From the NCBI GenBank assembly GCA_903890485.1, contig CAITBM010000009.1, positions 1 to 64,000 on the forward strand: a stretch of 64,000 nt of DNA, given 5' to 3'. The position numbers were made by a program, and so were the translations under genes. Origin of the DNA: an uncultured Opitutaceae bacterium. GTDB taxonomy: Bacteria; Verrucomicrobiota; Verrucomicrobiia; Opitutales; Opitutaceae. Of this stretch, positions 28,201-35,502 are shown piece by piece; the first letter of the stretch is position 1; every line of letters starts with the position of its first letter. The notes beneath the pieces are model-generated. The model made no database searches. It was not told the origin of the DNA and saw only the letters and a program-made list of their open reading frames with translations.

Positions 28201-29059
28201 AGCGCGGGTTGTCCGAGATCTGCTTACCGTACTCGTAGTTGCCGCGGATGCTCGTGTGGCTGTCCTTGCCGAACAGCTTCGGGTCAAAGCGGAACGCACC
28301 GTAGTAGCGGTTCGTATTGTTGAAGGCATCGCTCTGCTCATACTTCTCGTCGTCCTTGAGGACAGCGAGGCGGATGGCCAGAACGCCAGGGATGATTTCC
28401 TGGTTCAGGCGGGCCGAGTTACGCAGCGAGCCGTACTCGTCGAAGCGGTTCGTGACGTTGTACGAGTTCGAGAAGGCGGCGCCGTCCGTGCTCGTATTGA
28501 TGATACCGGCCGGGCTGCCCGTGCCGAAGAGAATCGAGTTCGGTCCGCGCTGGAGATCGACGCGACCCACGTTGAAAGCATCCCACGGAATGTCCGTCAG
28601 GAAGTAGTCACGGGTGTTGTCGGCTGAATCCAGACCGCGAACGCGGGTCGTTGCCGAAACGGTGTTTTCCTGGGCGATGGCCGAGCCAGCCGCACCAGAG
28701 AAGTTACCGCGCAGGCCTGCGACTTCCGTGCTGGGGGTGTAGACCAGGAGGTCCGAGGCGTTCTTCGCGCCGGTGTCCTGGAGGAACTGGGACGTAACGA
28801 CGGTGATCGCCGAGGCGACATCCTTCAGGTCGGTACGAACGCGGGTTCCGGCCAACGTGCTGTTGGCTTTGTAGCTTCCCTTGTCTTCGGCCGCGTCAAC
28901 GACGAAGGGGGAGAGTACTGTGGGCTCTTCCTGATCGGAAGGGGCCGCAGCGACGGCAGGAGCGGCCTGAGCGACCGCGATACGAGGCACTACTGCGAAA
29001 CCAAGCGCTGATGTGACCGTGAGGGCACGCAACAGCGCTAGTGTACGATTAGCAGGCAT
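25232..29059 (-). CDS. Large TonB-dependent receptor
   Basis: 1275 residues, much longer than usual siderophore receptors and in the range of carbohydrate receptors. A signal peptide ends near residue 30 (PRIAVAQA). A verrucomicrobial-type linker TVLSPFVVDAAEDKGSYKAN precedes the plug domain (about 65-200: GTRVRTDLKDVASAITVVTS, RVDLQRGPNSILFGTGSPAG). A long beta-barrel follows and ends in ENSFDF with terminal Phe. There is no N-terminal carboxypeptidase-like domain. The gene has its own candidate promoter and terminator and sits between the two GT-C/FG-GAP modules, so it may import a ligand captured by the FG-GAP proteins; that link is inferred from position. Confidence 0.92.
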   Translation of the reverse strand: MPANRTLALLRALTVTSALGFAVVPRIAVAQAAPAVAAAPSDQEEPTVLSPFVVDAAEDKGSYKANSTLAGTRVRTDLKDVASAITVVTSQFLQDTGAKNASDLLVYTPSTEVAGLRGNFSGAAGSAIAQENTVSATTRVRGLDSADNTRDYFLTDIPWDAFNVGRVDLQRGPNSILFGTGSPAGIINTSTDGAAFSNSYNVTNRFDEYGSLRNSARLNQEIIPGVLAIRLAVLKDDEKYEQSDAFNNTNRYYGAFRFDPKLFGKDSHTSIRGNYEYGKQISDNPRSLPPEDQITPWFASTITLGGVTNPGYQKIILNQFSGQQFNPAGGSLLPGGQGGPIDNAYFSGLGGNAEGRSYWPDIVNYYEATPVSQNNIPNALAPSGTPIKSITAQPNTGLNPGFRYNGNTYGIFLTPFRPVGIPGTSGIAQFIGTQGTTPSNGSPANYRIPTVPIPGGVYYADKVITDPTIFNFYKKLLDGPNKHEWKNWTAFNLALDQTFFDDRLGIEIAYDQQKYTEGAEPWLEGQNYSINVDANATYADGTLNPNAGRPEVAQAASGGEDNNYQSTTARQTWRITPTAELRSSDFFGNGTMSYILGKSIFTGLYEKTTVTNDYFQFGEFATTPDYLANNNLPTNNIVNAVGSNGSFEWRAYLGPAMQGYPSAHGLNLNSINYVIAPPRNETIINFNSTWAKPLDPMTPGYVNPTAPYSYTNLSNNVVTTNGIQYQNAANYVGWQNENVGYQSWANPNDRSNLVTAGNKSRYIDESQGITWQGYFLGGDLVPSLGWRKDKVTDYQTNAVTNPATGITSLDYPMNLDSRTDSQGVSKTWGAVYHLPKALMSKLPGDMTLSAFFNKSSNFKPDAARLSLAGLPIPSAMGNTSEYGFTATALNDKVSLKVDWFKTIVKNANLAETNGNSIAGLGGNGYFLADGVVWGYGWAAALQEGLAGRTPNTNYWDYGNGSGYSTGSSQYIATNAASAAIVNAWLNIPLPDAYFGSYNVTPTIHPSLAKSSGLLVNAFLNGYNDLTAPNVGGGSNFGDHVTTVDNESKGVEIELTTQLLRNWNVTLNYSHVNATHANIDPVSQAFISKMTGFMNGPGGQIRMWCNGCGTLGADWNASIVAPWTVELNDQGHAAPEVSPWRLNVITNYTFDRGLIKGVFVGGALRVEASRILGYKYNPTFNNVNSTDPNYANVIAVTQGGLDVNQPFKGPNDTHVDAWVGYSRKVYKNVNWRVQLNLRSVGEKDHLTPSSYEPDGSLALARIQQGMGWTLENSFDF

Positions 29060-29181
29060 GTTTTGGTGTTTTTGGACTTAGGGTTTAGACACTAACGGAT
29101 AGTATCTCAGGGGAGAAACGTCCGTTTTCAGGGGCGAACTGTCAGCTGTTGGGGGTAAAACCAAGGGGGGCTGACGTGTAG

Positions 29182-29215
29182 ACAGGGGGTTTATACCCTA
29201 TCCCGGACCCCCTGT
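29182..29215. repeat. Perfect nine-base inverted repeat in the receptor leader
   Basis: ACAGGGGGT (29182-29190) and ACCCCCTGT (29207-29215) are perfect inverted copies separated by 16 bases. They lie between the predicted promoter and the start of the large TonB receptor gene. They could form an RNA hairpin in the leader or be a protein-binding site. Confidence 0.55.
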
Positions 29216-29226
29216 GAATGAGAATC

Positions 29227-29255
29227 TTTATATGTAAATTGAGATCTATTACCAA
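29227..29255 (-). promoter_or_regulatory. Candidate sigma-70 promoter of the large TonB receptor
   Basis: On the minus strand TTGGTA (29255-29250) and TATAAA (29232-29227) are separated by exactly 17 bases, in an unusually AT-rich stretch for this genome. It would give a leader of about 160 bases before the receptor ATG. Confidence 0.5.
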
Positions 29256-29274
29256 TCCACAACTATTTTTGACC

Positions 29275-31740
29275 CTATTCCGGAAGGCGTTCGCGGAGGT
29301 CCGGAGGCAGGAGTTCACGGGATAATTCGAGGCGGCTGGGGTCCTTGATGGTCAGCCCCAGGGCCTTCCTGAGGACATGAAGGCGATAAAGAGAATTGGT
29401 GCTGAGCGACCGCAATTTCTCCTCATCCACCTCGTCGAGGCATTGCTTGAGCCGCTGCCGGGCGAGATCCATGTGCCGGGCCTGGGCGAGGACCACGGCG
29501 AGATTGACGCGTTGGTCCCATGCGAGGCTCTGCTCGGCCCCTCCCCCCAGCCTGCGAATGAGGACATCCACGTTCTGGGTGAACTCTTCGGTGTTTCCCT
29601 CGGCAATTGAGATCTCGGCCTTGGCCAGGAGTGCACCCAGGTCCGCCGGAAACCGCCGAAGGACCTTTCCCGCAGCAGGAACGAGGTTCATCTGGCCCGT
29701 ATCGATTAAGTACTCCACCATCCGACTTGCAGCCGTTGAATCATCTTGTTCATCAAAGATTTCCATCACTGCAGCAGACTGCCCCTCGAACCCCGATATC
29801 GTCGGGATCAAATACGGAATGGGCCGGATCCAGGCCGGAAGCATCCAGAGGTGGAGCCGCTCCAGGAATGTTCCGCCCACCTGGCCCTCGCCGATGCGAG
29901 CATAGGCATCCAGATAGGGATCCCACCCCGGAATCACGATGTGGGTGATGCCGCGCTTGGCGATCAGCTCCTGGGCCTCCTCGGGGGTGAGGGCGCTCAC
30001 GATGCGCACGGCCGCCCGGGTTCCGTCGCGGCTCTCCCAATCAAATGTGCCCAGGCCGCGGATGCCTCCATAGTAATAGAGAGAGGCGGTGGTATTGGGG
30101 GGTGCCAGGACGATGGCGCTGCCCTGACCGACATGCTGAGCGAGCCAATAGGACATGTCCCGCTCGACCAGGCCCACCACCTCGCTCTGGGTGAAATCAT
30201 CGGGGCCTCCCCCTGGGGGCCACACCCTGACTGCCCCGGGCAGGAGGATCAATGCCGCTGCGACAGCGCAGGACCAGGTCACCAGGCGGCGCCGAGGCGA
30301 CGTCTCGAGGGCAAACGCCACCGTGACCGCCAGCAAGAGGATCACCGAGTCGACCCCGTTCCACCAGCGGAGCTCGCGCAGGGAAAAGGCCAGCGCGACC
30401 CCCAGGGGCCCCAAGGTGATGGCCATGGCCGATCGCCTCCCCGGGGAAAACGAGCGCAGGATGAGGAAAGCGATCGCGGGAGCCGCCACAAGAAGGGGGA
30501 TCAGCGTGATCCAAACCGTCGCGGTGAACCCGTTCTGAAGGAGCCAGGACCACAGGCTCTCCGCCGAGGGGCTGTCCTGGAGGAGCGACAACCGGGTCGA
30601 CGAGAGATCCTCCATCAGGTAATCAGTGCTGTGGGAGAGCCAAACCGTCGCAGGGACGGCGGAAACCGCGGCCAGGGAAAGCGCGGATAGGATCCAGCCT
30701 CGGGGACCCGTGGGCTCGGGGTTCCCCTGGATTTTGGCGCTGGCCCGGGCTAGGAGCTCCCCGAGGCCGAGCCAAGCGATGCCGTAGACCGGGTGGATCG
30801 CGCGGAGCTCCCACGAACCCATGGACGCGGGGAAAAACTCCACGAGATAGGCGGCGAGGCTCATGAGGGCGCCGCCAAGGGCCCAGGCCCGCCAAGGCAA
30901 GGTTTCCCCGGGGGCTCCCGCGGGATCTTTTTTCCGAGGGCGAAGGGCCCAGGCCGATATCAACGCGCCGGCGGCGATCCCCAGGATGACCGGAACCTGG
31001 CCAGGGGGGCTGATCCAGAGGCCGACACCGCCGAGGACGCCCGCGGCAAAGAAGGCACGGCGGCGGCTTCGGGCGTTCGCCTCGCCCGCGTCACGGGCCA
31101 CCGCGCAGAGCAGCGGGAGCACGCTCCAGAACGCCAGAAGGTGGGTCAGGCCCCGGTCGTCGGGCGCCCCAGGGACAAACTCCGAGGCAAAGGGATACAG
31201 GGCCACGAGCCCGGCGGAGAGGAGGGCGGCCGCCAAGCCCCCGAACCTGCGGGCGACGACCACGACGGTCAGCGACCCCAAAAGGACCAGCAACAGGGGG
31301 TCCGAGAGCAGGGCCGCCCATTCGATCGAGGGGCCGATGCTGCTGCCGGTCGCGGCGTTCCAGCCGAGGGCCAAGGCGCCCAGCCACCACCGGTAGGGGG
31401 AGGCCGTGTTCACGTCGTGGCCCATCGGGGCGTTCTCGTAGTCGACGTGGCGGACCCGCCATTCGCCCAGGGCGAACATCTGGTTCGTCTGGTCAAGCCA
31501 CTTGTAGGACTCGTTGAGATGGCCGGGAACGATCAGCCGGGGCCTCCATCCGAGCGAGCTGGCGGCGGGCTGGCCGACCGCCGAGACGTGCAGGACCCGG
31601 CGCGTCCTCAGCGTGGTCACCAGGCAGAAGAACCCGAGGGCGAGGAGCGGCACCAGCATCCAGGCGCGCACGGTGAACTTAAGGGGGTTCTTCAACTTGG
31701 GGTCGTCGTTTTCGCTTCGATTGGGAAGGGGCGCATGCAA
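29275..31740 (-). CDS. Polytopic GT-C-like membrane protein with soluble C-terminal and TPR-like region (paralogue 2)
   Basis: Up to 821 residues and paralogous along its whole length to the 15475-17946 product. Shared blocks include WRVRHVDYENAPMGHDV with SPYRWWLGA in the first outer loop, PSIEWAALLSDP, and the C-terminal VLRRFPADLGALLAKAEI and SLAWDQRVNLAVVLAQA. There are roughly a dozen membrane spans, then soluble and helical-repeat regions. The acidic first loop suggests a GT-C glycosyltransferase, but no catalytic motif of a named family is complete. The outer start is TTG; a TTG fifteen codons later (31695) matches the paralogue's N-terminal length better. It diverges from the tandem FG-GAP pair. 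Confidence 0.65.
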   Translation of the reverse strand: MHAPLPNRSENDDPKLKNPLKFTVRAWMLVPLLALGFFCLVTTLRTRRVLHVSAVGQPAASSLGWRPRLIVPGHLNESYKWLDQTNQMFALGEWRVRHVDYENAPMGHDVNTASPYRWWLGALALGWNAATGSSIGPSIEWAALLSDPLLLVLLGSLTVVVVARRFGGLAAALLSAGLVALYPFASEFVPGAPDDRGLTHLLAFWSVLPLLCAVARDAGEANARSRRRAFFAAGVLGGVGLWISPPGQVPVILGIAAGALISAWALRPRKKDPAGAPGETLPWRAWALGGALMSLAAYLVEFFPASMGSWELRAIHPVYGIAWLGLGELLARASAKIQGNPEPTGPRGWILSALSLAAVSAVPATVWLSHSTDYLMEDLSSTRLSLLQDSPSAESLWSWLLQNGFTATVWITLIPLLVAAPAIAFLILRSFSPGRRSAMAITLGPLGVALAFSLRELRWWNGVDSVILLLAVTVAFALETSPRRRLVTWSCAVAAALILLPGAVRVWPPGGGPDDFTQSEVVGLVERDMSYWLAQHVGQGSAIVLAPPNTTASLYYYGGIRGLGTFDWESRDGTRAAVRIVSALTPEEAQELIAKRGITHIVIPGWDPYLDAYARIGEGQVGGTFLERLHLWMLPAWIRPIPYLIPTISGFEGQSAAVMEIFDEQDDSTAASRMVEYLIDTGQMNLVPAAGKVLRRFPADLGALLAKAEISIAEGNTEEFTQNVDVLIRRLGGGAEQSLAWDQRVNLAVVLAQARHMDLARQRLKQCLDEVDEEKLRSLSTNSLYRLHVLRKALGLTIKDPSRLELSRELLPPDLRERLPE

Positions 31741-31799
31741 ACGCAGTCGGAAGGGCCGGGCAAGTAAAGTCCTCTGAGCGAACGCCGGCCAAACGTTCC

Positions 31800-31828
31800 T
31801 TGACTACCCGGAGGGCCGTTCGTCCTAC
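31800..31828 (+). promoter_or_regulatory. TTGAC-N17-GTCC promoter-like element before giant FG-GAP gene 2
   Basis: TTGACT (31800-31805) and GTCC (31822-31825) lie 40 and 18 bases before the ATG. The surrounding sequence closely matches that before giant gene 3, including an upstream GGCCAAAC-like stretch and CCTTGACTA. An ATG this near to a -10 position implies a very short leader. Confidence 0.5.
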
Positions 31829-31839
31829 TGCGACCGAAG

Positions 31840-34800
31840 ATGCCTGCCGATCTGAACCGCCAGCCCCGGGTCGAGACGTCCGCGGGGCGTCCGTCCCGGC
31901 TCCTGCTCCTGGGGGTTTTGGTCCTGTGCACGCCGGGCCGGGCGGCGCAGGACCCGGGCTCTATAGTGAGTGCGCCCTTCGAGAACCGTCCTGCCCCGCG
32001 GGGCAGGACGATGTTCACGGTTCTCCCTGCCGAACAGACGGGATTGAAGACGGAGAACCCCTACGACGACCCGAGGATGTGGGCCGGGCTCTACCACGAG
32101 TTCGAGGACGGCTCAATCGGCACCGGGGTGGCGATCGGAGACTATGACGGCGATGGAAGGCCCGACGTCTTTGTGGTCTCAAAGACCAAGGGCTGCCGCC
32201 TCTTCCGTAACCTGGGGGGCTACCGCTTCGAGGACGTGACGGCAAAGGCGGGGGTCGGCGCCGAGGCAGGAGTCTGGAACCTGGGGGCGACCTTCGTCGA
32301 CATCAACAACGACGGGCTCCTGGACATCTACGTCTGTCGCTTCAACGCCCCCAACCTCCTCTATGTGAACCAGGGCGACGGGACCTTCAGGGAGATGGCC
32401 CACGCCTACGGGCTCGACGTGAAGGACGCGAGCGTCATGGCGGCGTTCTGCGACTACGACCGCGACGGGGCGCTCGACCTGTACCTCACCGTGAACCTGC
32501 TCGACAGCGAGAAGCACCCGAGCGGCCAGAGGGGCTACCTCTTCCACAACAACCGGGACGGCACGTTCACGAACGTCACCGAGCAGGCCGGGATTTCCGG
32601 CGAGACGCAGAGCCACTCGGCCACGTGGTGGGACTTCGACAACGACGGGTGGCCCGACCTCTATGTCGCCAACGACTACGGGGTCCCGGACAAGCTCTAC
32701 CACAACAACCGGGACGGAACCTTCACCAACGTGATCGACCAGGTCCTCCCCCACACCTCGTCCTTCTCCATGGGCTCGGACCTGGGGGACGTGAGGAACG
32801 CGGGCCGGATCGACCTGCTGGTGGCCGACATGGCGGCCAGCACCCACCAGAAGGACCAGCGGTTCATGGCGGGCGAGCGCGAGGGGATGCGGGAGACCTC
32901 GGCGCCCACGCCAAAGTACAACCGCAGCGCCCTCTATATCAACACGGGCGCGGGCCGCCTCCAGGAGGCGGCGATCCTCGCGGGATTCTCGGCCACCGAC
33001 TGGACCTGGTCGGTCCGCTTCGAGGACCTGGACAACGACGGCCGGCAGGACCTCTTTGTGACGAACGGCTTCAACCGAAACCCCGACTCCGACGTGATCG
33101 AGCGGGCAAGCCATGCCGGCTCGTCGGCCGAGCGCATCCGCATCCTGCGCGACACCCCCATGCGCCTGGAAAGCCACTTCGCGTTCCGGAACGCGGGCGA
33201 CCTCGAGTTTGAGAACGTGAGCTCGGAGTGGGGACTCGACCAGCGGGGGGTCTCCTTCGGTGCCGCATTCGGGGACCTGGGTGGAAACGGCAACCTCGAC
33301 TTGGTCTATACGAACTACGAGGGCGGGGTCACGCTCCTCAGGAACGACAGTGACCGGGGCCACCGCGCGAACATCTACCTGAGGGGCACCACCTCGAACC
33401 GGTTTGGGGTGGGTGCCATCGTTCGGGTTGAGAGCTCCCTTGGGGTCCAGGTCCGCCAGCTCGTGCTGGCGCGGGGCTACCTCTCGAGCAGCGAGCCCAT
33501 GCTCCATTTCGGATTCGGCCAGGACACGGTGATCCGGCGCATGGAGGTCACCTGGCCGAACGGCCGCATCCAGACTTTCGAGAACCTGCCGGTGGACAGG
33601 CGCTACACCGTGACCGAGCCCTCCGGGGCCTTCCCGCTGCCACCCGATCCCGTGCGGCCCCCCGCCCTGTTTCGCGAAGTGGCCGAAGAAAGCGGCCTGG
33701 CGGCCCGGACGCACGAGGAGGAGGTCTCGGAAACCTATCTCCAGCGGCTGATCCCGGTGCGCCTGAACCGAAGGGGCCCGTCGCTCGCGGTCGGGGACAT
33801 CCTCGGAGGTGGCCGCGATGACGTCGCCGTGGGGGGCACGACGCTTGACCCCTTGCGGCTGCTGGCCTCCTCCGGCCCGGGCCGCTACGCGGAGGCCGCG
33901 TCCCCGGTCCCGAGCGAGAAGGCTCCAGCCGACGACGGCCCGGTCCTGCTCTTCGACGCGGCCGGGGCCGGACACGCCGACCTCCTGGTGACCAAGGGGG
34001 GAAATTCCCTCCCTGCGGGCGCCCAGGAGTACCAGCCGAGGCTCTACCTGAACGACGGCCACGGCGGCTACCGTCCGGCGCCCGAGGACGCGCTTCCCCC
34101 TCTTCCCATCAATGCCGGGGCCGTTGCCGCCGCGGATTTCGAGCACTCGGGTCACCTCGGGGTCTTCATCGGGGGGCGGGTTCTGCCGGGAGGCTACCCC
34201 ATGGCCCCGCGAAGCGCGCTGCTGGCCAACCGCGGGGGAAAGTTCGAGGACGTGACGGATGCCCTGGCCCCGGGGCTGCGCGAGCCCGGCATGGTGACCG
34301 GGGCGGTGTGGAGCGACGTCGACGGCGACGGATGGCCCGACCTGCTGCTGACCCTGGAATGGGGCGGCGTGAAATACTTCCACAACACCCAGGGCAAGGG
34401 ATTTGAGGACTGGTCGGACAGGGCGGGGTTTTCCGCGGCCGGCACCGGCTGGTGGACCTCGATCGCCACGGCCGACTTCAACGGGGACGGCAGGCCGGAC
34501 TTTGTCGTCGGAAACCTGGGGCTGAACACCCCGTACCAGGCCGACCCCGCCCACCCCGCGCTCCTCTTTTCCGGCGATTTCAAGGGAGGGGGCTCCCCTC
34601 AGCTCGTCGAGGCGTACTATGAGGGCGACAAGCTCTACCCGCGGCGGGGCCGAAAGGCCCTCGGGGCCTCGGTGCCCTCGGTGCTGAAGCGCTTCCCGAA
34701 CAACGAGGCCTACTCGAAGGCCACCCTGGGCGAAATCCTCGGCGAGGAGAAGCTCGCCCATGCCCGGCGGTTCGCGGCGACCGAGTTCAGGAGCGGCGTG

Positions 34801-35436
34801 TTCCTGAGCCAGGCAGACGGGACCTACCGGTTTGAGCCCCTGCCCCGGGTGGCCCAGATCTCGCCGTTCCAAGGGGTCGTGGCGGGCGACTTCGAGGCGA
34901 GCGGCCACGCCGACATCTTCGCCGTCCAGAACAGCTACGCGCCTGTCCCCTCCGTGGGTCGCTTCGACTCGGGGTTGGGGCAGCTCCTTCGCGGCGACGG
35001 ACGGGGGCATTTCACCGCGGTGGGTCCCGCGGAGAGCGGGCTCGTGGTGCCCGGCGACGCCAAGGCGCTCGCCGTCCTCGACCTGGACCAGGACGGGCGG
35101 CCTGACTTCCTGGTCACGCGCAACAACGACTCGGCGCTCGCGTTCCATCACGCGAAGGCCGCCGGCCGCCACGCCTTCAAGGTCATCCTGCGGGGGCCCC
35201 CGGGCAATCCCACGGGGGTCGGGGCGCGTGTCTCCGTGCTCGGGGCCAACGGCTCCCGGGAGACCGCGGAGGTGTGCGCGGGCTCGGGCTACTACAGCCA
35301 GTCGACTCCGGCATGTTTTTTTGGATACGCGGAGGGTTCCCCCCCGGAGAAGATCCGGGTGAGGTGGCCCTCCGGCGCCGTGACCGAGCACCCGTTTTCA
35401 CCCGGGAGCACGGTCCTCACCCTGGCGTCGCCCTAG
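31840..35436 (+). CDS. Giant exported FG-GAP/ASPIC-UnbV (CRTAC1-like) protein 2
   Basis: 1198 residues with the architecture of giant protein 1. A signal peptide (RLLLLGVLVLCTPGRAAQ) begins after a 19-residue basic N-region. FG-GAP repeats cover about 85-490 (DYDGDGRPDVFVVSKTKG, DINNDGLLDIYVC, DFDNDGWPDLYVANDYG). A first ASPIC/UnbV domain is at about 517-592 (RFGVGAIVRVESS, EVTWPNGRIQTFENLPVDR), then a second FG-GAP series and a C-terminal ASPIC-like domain (GVGARVSVLGANGSRETAEV). It is closest to giant protein 3, which follows 66 bases later, so these two look like a tandem duplication. It diverges from GT-C-like paralogue 2. Role inferred: extracellular binding or scaffold protein. Confidence 0.82.
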   Translation: MPADLNRQPRVETSAGRPSRLLLLGVLVLCTPGRAAQDPGSIVSAPFENRPAPRGRTMFTVLPAEQTGLKTENPYDDPRMWAGLYHEFEDGSIGTGVAIGDYDGDGRPDVFVVSKTKGCRLFRNLGGYRFEDVTAKAGVGAEAGVWNLGATFVDINNDGLLDIYVCRFNAPNLLYVNQGDGTFREMAHAYGLDVKDASVMAAFCDYDRDGALDLYLTVNLLDSEKHPSGQRGYLFHNNRDGTFTNVTEQAGISGETQSHSATWWDFDNDGWPDLYVANDYGVPDKLYHNNRDGTFTNVIDQVLPHTSSFSMGSDLGDVRNAGRIDLLVADMAASTHQKDQRFMAGEREGMRETSAPTPKYNRSALYINTGAGRLQEAAILAGFSATDWTWSVRFEDLDNDGRQDLFVTNGFNRNPDSDVIERASHAGSSAERIRILRDTPMRLESHFAFRNAGDLEFENVSSEWGLDQRGVSFGAAFGDLGGNGNLDLVYTNYEGGVTLLRNDSDRGHRANIYLRGTTSNRFGVGAIVRVESSLGVQVRQLVLARGYLSSSEPMLHFGFGQDTVIRRMEVTWPNGRIQTFENLPVDRRYTVTEPSGAFPLPPDPVRPPALFREVAEESGLAARTHEEEVSETYLQRLIPVRLNRRGPSLAVGDILGGGRDDVAVGGTTLDPLRLLASSGPGRYAEAASPVPSEKAPADDGPVLLFDAAGAGHADLLVTKGGNSLPAGAQEYQPRLYLNDGHGGYRPAPEDALPPLPINAGAVAAADFEHSGHLGVFIGGRVLPGGYPMAPRSALLANRGGKFEDVTDALAPGLREPGMVTGAVWSDVDGDGWPDLLLTLEWGGVKYFHNTQGKGFEDWSDRAGFSAAGTGWWTSIATADFNGDGRPDFVVGNLGLNTPYQADPAHPALLFSGDFKGGGSPQLVEAYYEGDKLYPRRGRKALGASVPSVLKRFPNNEAYSKATLGEILGEEKLAHARRFAATEFRSGVFLSQADGTYRFEPLPRVAQISPFQGVVAGDFEASGHADIFAVQNSYAPVPSVGRFDSGLGQLLRGDGRGHFTAVGPAESGLVVPGDAKALAVLDLDQDGRPDFLVTRNNDSALAFHHAKAAGRHAFKVILRGPPGNPTGVGARVSVLGANGSRETAEVCAGSGYYSQSTPACFFGYAEGSPPEKIRVRWPSGAVTEHPFSPGSTVLTLASP

Positions 35437-35465
35437 GCCTCGCCCGCGAGCGGCCAAAACCTACC

Positions 35466-35494
35466 TTGACTAAACGGGGCCCGGTTTGTCCCAT
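35466..35494 (+). promoter_or_regulatory. TTGAC-N17-GTCC promoter-like element before giant FG-GAP gene 3
   Basis: TTGACT (35466-35471) and GTCC (35488-35491) precede the ATG by 37 and 15 bases, in the same arrangement as at the other two giant genes. It lies in the 66 bases between the tandem pair, so the second copy may have its own promoter. Confidence 0.5.
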
Positions 35495-35502
35495 CGCGGG
35501 CT

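Noticed and set aside
32179-35391. A 1070-codon open frame antisense to giant FG-GAP gene 2, with a similar 779-codon one at 36514-38853
   Set aside because: The frames are open only because the repeats are GC-rich and codon-biased on the other strand. The translations are Val/Arg/Gly-rich with no domain, and the sense genes are clear homologues.
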